From: Opitutus sp.
GTDB taxonomy: Bacteria > Verrucomicrobiota > Verrucomicrobiia > Opitutales > Opitutaceae
Reading direction: 5' to 3'
Assembly: GCA_013822585.1 (NCBI GenBank)
Contig: PNKG01000006.1
Span: 1 to 35,055, forward strand
Length of the DNA: 35,055 nt
In this document: positions 1 through 7,216 of the stretch, piece by piece
How the letters are laid out: each line of letters opens with the position of its first letter
Position numbering within the stretch: the first letter of the stretch is position 1
The notes under the pieces: model-generated
Seen by the model: only the letters and a program-made list of their open reading frames with translations
What the model was told of the DNA's origin: nothing
The model's database searches: none
Program-made: the position numbers and the translations under genes

Positions 1-118
1 CCCCGAAGTCCCACGTGCGCCCCGGCTCGCAATCGACGTGCAGGAGCAACCGGAACAGGCGCTCGGCCTCGGCCTCGATCTCGGCCGGAGAAAAGGTGCG
101 GGGGAGGGTGTCTATCAT
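1..118 (-). CDS. N-terminal fragment of an unidentified protein, cut by the window edge
   Basis: A minus-strand frame opens with ATG at 118 and runs off the left edge after 39 codons. The visible peptide begins MIDTLPRTFSPAEIEAEAER and ends in a segment with CEPGRTWDFG. It is amphipathic and acidic, with no signal peptide or membrane segment. An in-frame stop lies about 14 codons upstream of the ATG, so the start cannot be far off. The codon pattern (GC at third positions) fits a real gene. I do not recognise the family and give no function. The region between this start and the hydrolase at 387 is a divergent intergenic space of about 270 bases in which I see no clear gene. Confidence 0.5.
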   Translation of the reverse strand, partial: MIDTLPRTFSPAEIEAEAERLFRLLLHVDCEPGRTWDFG

Positions 119-386
119 GGCGCGCAGGTCGGTGCGGAAGATGTCCGACCCGGCACGTTACACCTTTCCGGCGGGAATGCGCCAGAGCTGTTTCCTGCCG
201 GCGGCGGTTATTTCGGAGAGTGCCGAGGGGGCGCTGCGGAGCTGATAGGAACGGCAGCTCAGTCGACAATCTCCGCAACGGGCCGGCGCCGACCTTGCCA
301 CGCCTAATTCCGGATGCGCCCCGACCCCGGCTCGCACCGGCATTGTCACCGTCTTATTCGTGTGCATTCTCCCTGCGCACCCGGTC

Positions 387-1244
387 ATGAGCGCCTTCTC
401 CACCGTGCAGCTATCCGCCGCCGACGGCACACCGGTGACGGCGTGTTATTTTCCCCCGCGGGGCGAACCGCGCGGCGCCGTGCTCATCGTGCCGGCGATG
501 GGTTGCCCGCAAGCCTTCTATGCGCCCCTCGCCGCGTGGCTGGCCGCGCAGGCTTTTCTCGTGGCGACCTTCGACTACCGCGGCATCGGCCTGTCGCGCC
601 CGGCGGCGGGCCTGCGCGGTTTCCAAGCCGACATCCTCGACTGGGCGCGCCTCGATTGCGGGGCGCTGGTGGAGGACATCCGCCGCCGCGCGCCGGCGCT
701 GCCTCTCTACTGGATTGGCCACAGCCTCGGCGGACAAATCCTGCCGTTCGTTCCGGGCCGCGAACACGTGCGCAAGATGGTGACCGTCACCGCCGGCAGC
801 GGCTATTGGCTCGACAACGCTTCCGCACTGCGGTGGCGCGTGTGGTTCCTCTGGTATTGCGTCGTGCCCGTCGCGCTGCCGTTCTGCGGCTACTTCCCCG
901 GCAGGCGCCTGCGCATGGTCGGCGACCTGCCGCGCGCCGCGATGGCCCAATGGCGCCGCTGGTGCCTGCATCCCGACTACGCCGCCGGCGCCGAGGGCGA
1001 GGCCGCCCGCGGGCTCTACGCCGCCGTGCGCACGCCGATCACGGCGCTGTCGTTCACCGACGACGAGATGATGTCCGCCCGCAACATCGAGCGCCTGCAC
1101 GCCACCTACGCCAACGCCCCGCGCCGCATGGTGCGGCTCGCGCCAGCCGAGGTCGGCGCGAAACGCATCGGCCACTTCGGCTTCTTCCGCCGCGAATTTC
1201 AGGAAACCCTCTGGCGCCGCCACCTCCTGTCCGAGCTGGCCTGA
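387..1244 (+). CDS. Alpha/beta hydrolase
   Basis: An 285-residue serine-hydrolase-fold protein. The nucleophile elbow GHSLGG places the catalytic serine near residue 113, and an oxyanion-loop stretch (VPAMGCPQAFY) lies near residues 35-45; a late histidine in the IGHFGFF segment is the likely catalytic histidine. This arrangement resembles the predicted alpha/beta hydrolases grouped in COG4757. No signal peptide is present, so it is probably cytoplasmic; the hydrophobic stretch near WFLWYCVVPVALPF is likely a lid helix. The ORF can be extended 9 codons upstream, but the ATG at 387 gives the usual family start. The substrate cannot be told from the sequence. It stands alone, with a transposase relic downstream. 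It is not the haloalkane-dehalogenase-like OleB that would be expected beside oleC and oleD. Confidence 0.85.
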   Translation: MSAFSTVQLSAADGTPVTACYFPPRGEPRGAVLIVPAMGCPQAFYAPLAAWLAAQAFLVATFDYRGIGLSRPAAGLRGFQADILDWARLDCGALVEDIRRRAPALPLYWIGHSLGGQILPFVPGREHVRKMVTVTAGSGYWLDNASALRWRVWFLWYCVVPVALPFCGYFPGRRLRMVGDLPRAAMAQWRRWCLHPDYAAGAEGEAARGLYAAVRTPITALSFTDDEMMSARNIERLHATYANAPRRMVRLAPAEVGAKRIGHFGFFRREFQETLWRRHLLSELA

Positions 1245-1370
1245 GCGTTCGCGCCGCTTTGGCGTTGAAATCGGACGGTGTTCCGTTTGCCAATCCCCAC
1301 CATGCAACCAGACACCGCGCTCCCCCGCGGGTTGCGAGATTGCCCTTCTCGAGGACACCGCGGCGCTCTG

Positions 1371-1505
1371 GGATTGCCCTCGTTTTGTAGACTTGGGGCG
1401 CAGTGGGTTTCAGTTGGTTTGGTTTTCAAAGTCGACCGGCGAGAGATGGCCGATGGAAGAGTGACGGCGGCGGAGGCTGTGGAAGGCCTCGATCCCTTCG
1501 AGGGT
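1371..1505 (-). mobile_element. IS3-family transposase (OrfB) C-terminal relic plus element end
   Basis: This 323-base gap between the hydrolase and the first amidohydrolase holds a degraded insertion sequence. On the minus strand, an out-of-track frame ending at a TGA (1410-1412) reads IEAFHSLRRRHSSIGHLSP followed by VDFENQTN. This matches the well-known C-terminal signature of IS3-type OrfB integrases (Y/F-N-x-x-R-R-H-S-x-L-G-Y-L-S-P-x-x-F-E). Downstream of the stop comes AGTCTACAAAACGAGGGCAA, which looks like the conserved right end of such elements. Upstream of the signature the frame no longer resembles a transposase, so only about 30 codons and one end survive. The relic lies directly before the amidohydrolase start and explains the spurious upstream extension of that ORF. 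The remaining sequence (1245-1370) shows nothing I can name. Confidence 0.7.
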
Positions 1506-1567
1506 CGCACCGGGTGGGCCGCTTTCCCGTTGCCGAGGTTCCGGGCGTTCGTAGCCTTCACGCCCTT

Positions 1568-2914
1568 ATGTCCCTCCGACCCCTGTTACCCCTGGCGGTC
1601 CTGCTGGCCGCCGGCGTCTGCGCACAGGAGAAGACGGTCGTCTTCCAGGGCGCACAACTGATCCCCATCGCCGGCGAGCCGATCGCGGACGGCGTGCTCG
1701 TCGTCACGGGCGGCAAGATCGCCGCCGTCGGCCCGGCTGGCCGGGTCGCGGTGCCCGCGGGCGCCGAGATCCGCGACGTCCGCGGCAAGGTCATCATGCC
1801 GGGCCTCGTCGATTCCCACAGCCACATCGGCGGCCCCGCCGGCGCGGATGCCTCGAACCCGATCCAGCCCGACGTCCGCGCGCTCGATTCCATCGACGCC
1901 CAGAGCCCGTCGATCCAGAAGGCGCAGGCCGGCGGCATCACCACCGCCAACCTCATGCCCGGCTCGGGCCACCTCATCAGCGGCCAGACCGTCTATGCCA
2001 AGCTCCGCGACGGCCGCACGATCGACGACATCCTCATCCGGCTCGACGACGGCGCCATCGCCGGCGGCCTCAAGATGGCCAACGGCACCAATTCGATCCG
2101 CCCCACCGGCAATTTCCCCGGCACGCGCGGCAAGTCCGCCGCCCTCGTGCGCGAGCAATACATCAAGGCCCAGGAATACCGCGCCAAGATCGAGCGCGCC
2201 AAGGGCGACCCGGAGAAGATGCCCGCCCGCGACCTCGCGCTGGAGGAGCTGGTAGAGGTCCTCGACGGCCGGCGGGTCGTCCAGCACCACACGCACCGGC
2301 ACGACGACATCCTCACCGTCCTCCGGCTCTCGAAGGAATTCGGCTTCAAGGTCGTGCTCCACCACATCAGCGAGGGCTGGAAGGTCGCCGACGAGATCGC
2401 CCAGGCCGGCGCGGCCTGCTCCGTGATCATTGTCGACTCCCCCGGCGGCAAGCTCGAGGCCAAGGAAGCCTCGTTCGAGACGCCTGCCGTGTTGGAAAAG
2501 GCCGGTGTGCTCGTCGGCCTGCACACCGACGACGGCGTGACCGACTCGCGCCACTTCCTCCGCGTGGCCGGGCTCGCCGTGCGCGGCGGCATGTCGCGCG
2601 AGGGCGCGCTGCGCGCCCTGACGATCGCCAACGCGAAGATCCTCGGCCTCGAGAACCGCGTCGGCTCGCTCGAAAAGGGCAAGGACGCCGACTTCATCAT
2701 CCTCAATGGCGATCCGCTCAGCGTCTACACGCATGTCGAGCAGACTTGGGTCGAGGGCCGCAAGGTCTTCGACCTCGCCGACCCGCAGGACAAACTCTAC
2801 GCCCTCGGCGGCGCCGGGGCGGGCGATCCGCGCCGCATGCAGCTCTGCTGCTTCGGCAACGCCTGGGACATCATCGCCGCCGCCAACGCCCAGCTCTTCG
2901 GAGGTGCCCAATGA
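1568..2914 (+). CDS. Exported amidohydrolase (imidazolonepropionase-like)
   Basis: A 448-residue amidohydrolase-superfamily enzyme of the imidazolonepropionase/COG1228 type. A signal peptide (MSLRPLLPLAVLLAAGVCAQ) predicts export. The fold is visible in order: small beta-sandwich start (residues 25-75), metal motif DSHSH (H84, H86), a possible second ligand group QHHTHRHDD (about 239-247), H265/H266 in VVLHHISEG, the late aspartate motif GLHTDDG (about 318-323), and the C-terminal return strand ENRVGSLEKGKDADFIILNG. All ligands expected of an active metal-dependent hydrolase are there. The ATG at 1568 is chosen because it starts the signal peptide; the longer ORF from 1403 reads through transposase-relic DNA. 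The stop overlaps the next start (ATGA), so the two paralogues form an operon. Substrate unknown; a peptide, cyclic amide or nucleobase-like compound is possible. Confidence 0.88.
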   Translation: MSLRPLLPLAVLLAAGVCAQEKTVVFQGAQLIPIAGEPIADGVLVVTGGKIAAVGPAGRVAVPAGAEIRDVRGKVIMPGLVDSHSHIGGPAGADASNPIQPDVRALDSIDAQSPSIQKAQAGGITTANLMPGSGHLISGQTVYAKLRDGRTIDDILIRLDDGAIAGGLKMANGTNSIRPTGNFPGTRGKSAALVREQYIKAQEYRAKIERAKGDPEKMPARDLALEELVEVLDGRRVVQHHTHRHDDILTVLRLSKEFGFKVVLHHISEGWKVADEIAQAGAACSVIIVDSPGGKLEAKEASFETPAVLEKAGVLVGLHTDDGVTDSRHFLRVAGLAVRGGMSREGALRALTIANAKILGLENRVGSLEKGKDADFIILNGDPLSVYTHVEQTWVEGRKVFDLADPQDKLYALGGAGAGDPRRMQLCCFGNAWDIIAAANAQLFGGAQ

Positions 2915-4299
2915 GAATGTTCCGCTCGTTTGCCGTCGTTGTGGGCGGGGTGCCCTCACCCCGCGAGTTGCCGATTTCGCCGCGGCGTTCCTGCCGGGTG
3001 GGGGAGCCCGGCCCACAGCGCACCTCGGCCCTTCTTGCGCTGCTTGCGTTTTTTGTGGCCACCCCTTCCGCACTCCGCGCGGCCGACACCGCCGACATGC
3101 CGCTGGCCATCCACGCCGACACGCTCCACACCGCCACCGGCGCGCCGATCAGGGACGGCCTCGTGCTCGTCGGCCGCGACGGCAAGATCGCCTACGCCGG
3201 GCCCGCCAAGGACATGATGTATACCGCCGACCACCGCGTCGTGCGCGCCAAGGTCGTCACGCCCGGCCTCATCGACGCCCGCGCCACGGTCGGCCTTTCC
3301 GGCCTGCTCAATCAACCGCACGACCAGGACATGCTCGAGCGCTCCGCCGCCGTGCAGCCCGAGCTCCGCGCGCTCGACGCCTACAACGCCCAGGACCCGC
3401 TCGTCGCGTGGGTGCGCGGCTTCGGTGTCACCACCGTCAACACCGGTCATGCCCCCGGCACGCTCATCTCCGGCCAGACCATGATCGTGAAAACCCTCGG
3501 CCGCGAGACGGAGGCCGATGTCGTGAATCCCGCCGCCATGACCGCCGTTTCGCTCGGCACCAACGCCCTCAACCGCACCGACGGCCCCGGCGGCGCGGCC
3601 GGCGCGGGTCCGCCGCGCCCCCCCGGCACGCGGGCCAAGGCCGTCGCCATGCTCCGCGCCGAACTGATCAAGGCGCAGGAATACGCGCGGAAGCGCGAGG
3701 CCAAGGACGAGTCCAAGCACCCGGCGCGCGACCTGAAGCTGGAGACGCTCGGCCGCGCCCTCGACGGCAAGCAGCCGCTCCTCGTCACCGCGCAGAAACA
3801 GCTCGACATCCTCGCCGCGCTCCGCCTCGCGAAGGAGTTCAACCTCCGGATCGTCCTCGACGGCTGCGCCGACGCCCACCTCGTGCTCGACGAGATCAAG
3901 GCCAGCGGCTTCCCGGTGATCCTGCACCCGACGATGGCCCGGGCCAACGAGGACACGGAGAACCTCGCGATGGACACCGCGAAGAAACTCCGCGATGCCG
4001 GCATCCCCTTCGCGCTCCAGAGCGGCTACGAATCCTACGTGCCCAAGACGCGCGTGGTGCTCTTCGAGGCCGCGGTCGCCGCGGGCAAGGGCCTCGGGTT
4101 CGACACCGCGCTGGCCAGCGTGACGATCGAGGCCGCGAAAATCCTCGGCATCGCCGACCGCACCGGCTCGCTCGAAAAGGGCAAGGACGCCGACCTCGCG
4201 CTCTACGACGGCGACCCCTTCGAATACGCGACCCACTGCACCGGCACCGTGATCGACGGCCGCCTCTTCGACGGCGAGAAATCCCCCTCCACACCCTGA
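2911..4299 (+). CDS. Amidohydrolase paralogue, probable pseudoenzyme, with repeat insertion in its signal peptide
   Basis: A 462-residue paralogue of the preceding gene, translationally coupled to it (ATGA overlap, GGAGG about 7 bases before the ATG). The overall fold aligns throughout, including LISGQT, IKAQEY, the PARDL segment and the RTGSLEKGKDAD end. Every metal-ligand site I can align has changed: DSHSH is DARAT here, the HTHRHDD segment is TAQKQLD, VVLHHIS is IVLDGCA, and LHTDDG is LQSGYE. From family knowledge this should abolish metal-dependent catalysis, so I infer a non-catalytic partner or regulator of the upstream enzyme. The N-terminus is unusual: after MRMFRSFAVV come 25 residues encoded by a palindromic element, then a normal hydrophobic core (SALLALLAFFVA) and an ALRA-like cleavage site. 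Export probably still occurs, but with a long n-region. Confidence 0.85.
   Translation: MRMFRSFAVVVGGVPSPRELPISPRRSCRVGEPGPQRTSALLALLAFFVATPSALRAADTADMPLAIHADTLHTATGAPIRDGLVLVGRDGKIAYAGPAKDMMYTADHRVVRAKVVTPGLIDARATVGLSGLLNQPHDQDMLERSAAVQPELRALDAYNAQDPLVAWVRGFGVTTVNTGHAPGTLISGQTMIVKTLGRETEADVVNPAAMTAVSLGTNALNRTDGPGGAAGAGPPRPPGTRAKAVAMLRAELIKAQEYARKREAKDESKHPARDLKLETLGRALDGKQPLLVTAQKQLDILAALRLAKEFNLRIVLDGCADAHLVLDEIKASGFPVILHPTMARANEDTENLAMDTAKKLRDAGIPFALQSGYESYVPKTRVVLFEAAVAAGKGLGFDTALASVTIEAAKILGIADRTGSLEKGKDADLALYDGDPFEYATHCTGTVIDGRLFDGEKSPSTP
2941..3015. repeat. Paired-palindrome (REPIN-like) element inside the amidohydrolase-2 signal peptide
   Basis: Exactly 75 bases (25 codons) with imperfect inverted ends: GTGGGCGGGGTGCCCTCACC at the left and a matching GGGGGAGCCCGGCCCAC at the right. 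Each arm is itself a hairpin (GCGGGGTG-AGGG-CACCCCGC and GCCGGG-TGGGGGAG-CCCGGC), giving the two-hairpin inverted layout of REP doublets. It is translated in frame without stops (residues 11-35). The paralogue upstream lacks it, which supports insertion rather than ancestral sequence. Confidence 0.7.
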
Positions 4300-4324
4300 G
4301 CGTGCCGTTCCGGCAGGCAGCCGC

Positions 4325-4415
4325 GTCCCTGGAGGGCGCGGCTACCGCCGCGCCGCAACCGAGTCGGTGCGCTTCGCCGCGTGCACGGCCCGGCAGTAGC
4401 CGGGCCCTCCAGGAC
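4325..4415. repeat. Paired-palindrome intergenic repeat (CCTGGAGGG family)
   Basis: Outer inverted ends of the form CCTGGAGGG / CCCTCCAGG enclose two strong hairpins, GGCGCGGCTACCGCCGCGCC and GGCCCGGCAGTAGCCGGGCC, separated by about 30 bases. It lies about 25 bases after the amidohydrolase-2 stop and ahead of the dehydrogenase at 4524. It may also act as a transcription-end or mRNA-protecting structure, but no T-run follows, so it is not a classic intrinsic terminator. Confidence 0.7.
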
Positions 4416-4523
4416 GTGATGCCGCCATCCTAAAGGTGTCGCCCGCAATCCGCCGGCGAAATTCTCATGCGCTGCGCCGGCTCGGCATTTGCGTCCGCCG
4501 CGGGGCCGGCTACGCTGCCAGCC

Positions 4524-5519
4524 ATGAAAGCCGCCCAGCTGGTCGCCCTGAAAAGCCCCGTGGTCGTCAACGAAGTGCCCGCGCCCGTCGCCGGTCCGGG
4601 CCAGGCGGTCGTCCAACTCAAGGCGGCGGCGCTCAACCACCGCGACGTGTGGATCCAGCAGGGGCTTTATCCGGGCATCGCCCTTCCGATCACGCCGGGT
4701 TCCGACGGCGCGGGCATCGTCACCTCGGTCGGCAGCGCCGGCGACGAATCATGGGTCGGCCGCGAGGTGATCATCAATCCCGCGCTGGAGTGGGGGAGCG
4801 ATCCGCGGGCGCAGGGGCCGAAATTCCGCATCCTCGGCATGCCGGACCCCGGCACGTTTGCGGAACAGATCGTGATCTCCACGGCGCAGCTGGCGCCGAA
4901 GCCCGCGCACCTTGGCTGGGAGGAGGCCGCGGCCCTGCCGCTCGCGGGCCTCACGGCTTGGCGCGCGGTGTTCACGCGCGCGCAGCTCAAGGCCGGCGAG
5001 CGCGGGCTCGTCACCGGCACGGGCGGCGGCGTGGCGCTGTTCGCGCTGCAGTTCGCCGTCGCGGCGGGCGCGCAGGTCTGGGTGACCTCGGGTTCGCCCG
5101 ACAAGATCCTCCGCGCGAAATCCCTCGGCGCGCTCGGCGGCGTGAACTACCGCGCCGCCGACTGGTCCGAGCAGCTGTTGAAATCGGCGGGGCCGTTCGA
5201 CGTGATCGTCGACAGCGCGGGCGGCGACGGCTTCCCGAAGCTGATCGACCTCACCGCGCCCGGCGGCCGCATCGTGTTCTTCGGCGCCACGGCGGGAAAC
5301 CCGAAGCTGTTCGAGATGCGCAAGTGTTTCTTCCGCCAGATCAACGTGCTCGGGACGACGATGGGCTCGCCGGTCGACTTCGCGGGCATGACGCAGCTCG
5401 TCGCCGCGAGGAAGATCAAACCGGTGGTCGACTCGTCGTTCCCGCTCGCCGAGGCCGAGCGCGCTTTCCGCCGCATGGCCGAGGGCGCGCAGTTCGGCAA
5501 GATCGTGCTGACGATGTGA
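4524..5519 (+). CDS. MDR-family NAD(P)H:quinone oxidoreductase / zinc-free alcohol dehydrogenase
   Basis: A 331-residue medium-chain dehydrogenase/reductase. The GroES-like N-terminal half (residues 1-125) has the typical LNHRDVWIQQGLYPG and TPGSDGAGIV motifs; the Rossmann half carries GTGGGVALFALQFA for NAD(P) binding, followed by the family end (GKIVLTM). The four-cysteine structural-zinc lobe and the usual catalytic zinc cysteine are absent, pointing to a quinone-oxidoreductase or enoyl-reductase type that uses NADPH without zinc. The ATG at 4524 gives the standard MKAAQLVAL start; the ORF extension upstream is not family-like. Cytoplasmic. Flanked on both sides by palindromic repeats, so probably transcribed alone. 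The exact electron acceptor cannot be assigned. Confidence 0.88.
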   Translation: MKAAQLVALKSPVVVNEVPAPVAGPGQAVVQLKAAALNHRDVWIQQGLYPGIALPITPGSDGAGIVTSVGSAGDESWVGREVIINPALEWGSDPRAQGPKFRILGMPDPGTFAEQIVISTAQLAPKPAHLGWEEAAALPLAGLTAWRAVFTRAQLKAGERGLVTGTGGGVALFALQFAVAAGAQVWVTSGSPDKILRAKSLGALGGVNYRAADWSEQLLKSAGPFDVIVDSAGGDGFPKLIDLTAPGGRIVFFGATAGNPKLFEMRKCFFRQINVLGTTMGSPVDFAGMTQLVAARKIKPVVDSSFPLAEAERAFRRMAEGAQFGKIVLTM

Positions 5520-5550
5520 GCGATCGCGCGACGCGCTCGGTCGCTTGTAG

Positions 5551-5625
5551 CAACAAGGAGCGGCTTTGCGCCGCGATGCGGGCGCCGCTCCGGTTTCGCG
5601 ACGGTCGGGGCGCAAAGCCCCTCCG
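5551..5625. repeat. Paired-palindrome repeat (GCTTTGCGCC family), third and diverged copy
   Basis: Two inverted hairpins, GCGGCTTTGCGCCGC and GGGGCGCAAAGCCCC, separated by about 32 bases, lie between the convergent dehydrogenase and the membrane-protein gene. The hairpin core is the same as in the longer elements at 14372 and 20985, but the terminal sequence of those copies is missing. Its position between two converging genes would suit a bidirectional end structure. Confidence 0.65.
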
Positions 5626-5630
5626 GCAGT

Positions 5631-6068
5631 TCACAGTCCCGACAGCGTAAACAGCCACACGCCGACCATGATTGCGCGCGCCGTCCACGCGAGCGTGCGC
5701 GCCCAGTTGGCCAGCACCAGCGCGCGGTGCGCGCCGGCGTCGTAGCCCGCGCCGAGCCGGCGCTGCAGCGGCGCTTCGACGGCGAAGGTGATCGCCCAGA
5801 TCGTGGCGATGAGCACGAGCGAGCCGAGGAAGAGCGGACCGCGCACGCCCTGGAGCAGGAGCAGGCCCGCCGTCGCGGCCTCCGCACCCATCAGCGGCAC
5901 GGCCACGAAGGAGATCCCGCGCACGTAGCGCCGGTGGTAGGCCGCGAAGCGGTCCGCCCCCACGCCGTCGAAGAGCGGGTAGACCGCGAGTTGCACGGCC
6001 CAGATCAGGCCGGCCAGCGCGGCGGTGACCGCGACATGGGCGATGGCGAGGTGCGCGAGGTTGAACAT
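5631..6068 (-). CDS. Small four-helix membrane protein of unknown function
   Basis: A 145-residue inner-membrane protein with four predicted hydrophobic helices (about residues 5-28, 52-75, 80-98 and 122-143). The loop after helix 1 carries a conserved-looking pattern VQLAVYPLFDGVGADRF followed by AYHRRY, reminiscent of small uncharacterised DUF-type membrane proteins with a YPLF...YH signature. A good Shine-Dalgarno (GGAGGAGC) directly precedes the ATG at 6068, one of the few strong sites in the window. It converges on the dehydrogenase and diverges from the TerC gene. No catalytic motif is visible and I assign no function. Confidence 0.75.
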   Translation of the reverse strand: MFNLAHLAIAHVAVTAALAGLIWAVQLAVYPLFDGVGADRFAAYHRRYVRGISFVAVPLMGAEAATAGLLLLQGVRGPLFLGSLVLIATIWAITFAVEAPLQRRLGAGYDAGAHRALVLANWARTLAWTARAIMVGVWLFTLSGL

Positions 6069-6136
6069 GCTCCTCCGAGCGAAACCCCCCGCGCGGCGCG
6101 GTCAAGCGCCGGGCTGGAAACTTCCCGGGGAATTCC

Positions 6137-6151
6137 AAGCCGGTCCGGCTT
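6137..6151. promoter_or_regulatory. 15-bp perfect palindrome in a divergent promoter region
   Basis: AAGCCGGTCCGGCTT is a perfect odd-length palindrome centred 47 bases before the TerC start and about 75 bases before the divergent membrane-protein start. Position and symmetry fit an operator for a dimeric regulator, but it could equally be a hairpin in an untranslated leader. No function is shown. Confidence 0.3.
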
Positions 6152-6190
6152 GCGGCGGATTGGCGGGGCGGGATTCTCCGGCGGTCTCCG

Positions 6191-7210
6191 ATGACCGACT
6201 ACATCCCCCTGTTTCCCTTCGCCGACTACTGGTGGTTCTACGGCCTGTTCACCCTGTTCGTGCTCGCCCTGCTCGCGCTCGACCTGGGCGTGTTTCACCG
6301 CGAGGCGCACGTGGTGGGCTTCAGGGAGTCGGCGGCGTGGAGCGCGGTCTGGATCTCGCTCGCCCTCGTTTTCGGCTACGGGCTCTACCAATATGCGCTC
6401 CACCAATTTCCTCTCGATCCGCGGCTCGCCGGCCTCGACCACGCGGCGCTGGCGAGACAGACCGGGCTCGAATATCTGACCGGCTTCCTCGTCGAGAAAT
6501 CGCTCTCGGTGGACAACATCTTCGTGTTCGTCGTGGTGTTCGGCTACTTCGCGATCCCGCCGCAATACCAGCACCGCGTGCTCTTTTTCGGCATCCTCGG
6601 CGCGCTGGTCTTCCGCATCATCTTCATCAGCCTCGGCGCCGTGCTCATGCAGTTCCACTGGGTGATCTGGGTCTTCGGCGCCTTCCTCATCCTCACGGGC
6701 ATCAAGCTGCTCTTCGCCCCCGAGAAGCCGATCGAGCCCGAGAAGAATCCCGTCATCCGGCTCCTGCGCAGGGTCCTGCCCGTGACCCCGCGGCTCGAAG
6801 GGCAGAGATTCCTCCTGCGCAAGGATGGCGTGCTCCACGCCACGCCGCTCCTCGTGTGCCTGGTGTTCGTGGAGCTGACGGACATCGTCTTCGCGGTCGA
6901 CAGCGTGCCGGCGATCTTCGCGCTCACGAAGGAGCCGCTGGTGGTCTTCACCTCGAACGTCTTCGCGATCCTCGGCCTGCGCGCGCTGTTCTTCATGCTC
7001 GCGGGCGTCATGCACAGGTTCCGCCTGCTCAAATACGGCCTCGGCCTCGTGCTCGTCTTTGTCGGCCTGAAGATGGTCTGGCTCAACGAGGCCTTCGGCG
7101 GGAAGTTCCCGATCTCGTGGTCGCTCGGCATCATTGGCGGCGTCATCGGCGCCTCGGTGCTGCTCTCGCTCCTCGTGCCCGCGCGGGGCGGCAAGCCCGC
7201 CGCGGGGTGA
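6191..7210 (+). CDS. TerC-family integral membrane protein (Alx-like)
   Basis: A 339-residue polytopic inner-membrane protein of the TerC/Alx family, associated with tellurite resistance, metal-ion (manganese) export and pH response. About nine hydrophobic helices are visible. The two family acid motifs are present: EKSLSVDNIFVFVVVF (about residues 103-118) and ELTDIVFAVDSVPAIFALT (about 231-249), whose acidic residues are thought to bind the metal. A hydrophilic loop (residues 175-215) separates the two halves. Length is normal. The ATG at 6191 lacks a clear Shine-Dalgarno. I looked for the manganese-sensing yybP-ykoY riboswitch that precedes alx in enterobacteria; the 120-base leader is too short and lacks its conserved parts. 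The downstream neighbour is convergent. Confidence 0.9.
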   Translation: MTDYIPLFPFADYWWFYGLFTLFVLALLALDLGVFHREAHVVGFRESAAWSAVWISLALVFGYGLYQYALHQFPLDPRLAGLDHAALARQTGLEYLTGFLVEKSLSVDNIFVFVVVFGYFAIPPQYQHRVLFFGILGALVFRIIFISLGAVLMQFHWVIWVFGAFLILTGIKLLFAPEKPIEPEKNPVIRLLRRVLPVTPRLEGQRFLLRKDGVLHATPLLVCLVFVELTDIVFAVDSVPAIFALTKEPLVVFTSNVFAILGLRALFFMLAGVMHRFRLLKYGLGLVLVFVGLKMVWLNEAFGGKFPISWSLGIIGGVIGASVLLSLLVPARGGKPAAG

Positions 7211-7216
7211 GGCCGG

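Noticed and set aside
387-1244. OleB identity for the first alpha/beta hydrolase
   Set aside because: It lacks the haloalkane-dehalogenase-like aspartate nucleophile of OleB, has a serine elbow (GHSLGG), and is 10 kb away from oleC.
1403-1567. Longer N-terminal extension of the first amidohydrolase
   Set aside because: These codons are translated from the transposase relic and lie before a normal signal peptide, so they are not part of the protein.
6069-6190. Manganese (yybP-ykoY) riboswitch before the TerC gene
   Set aside because: The gap is only about 120 bases and lacks the conserved junction sequences; I see only a 15-bp palindrome.
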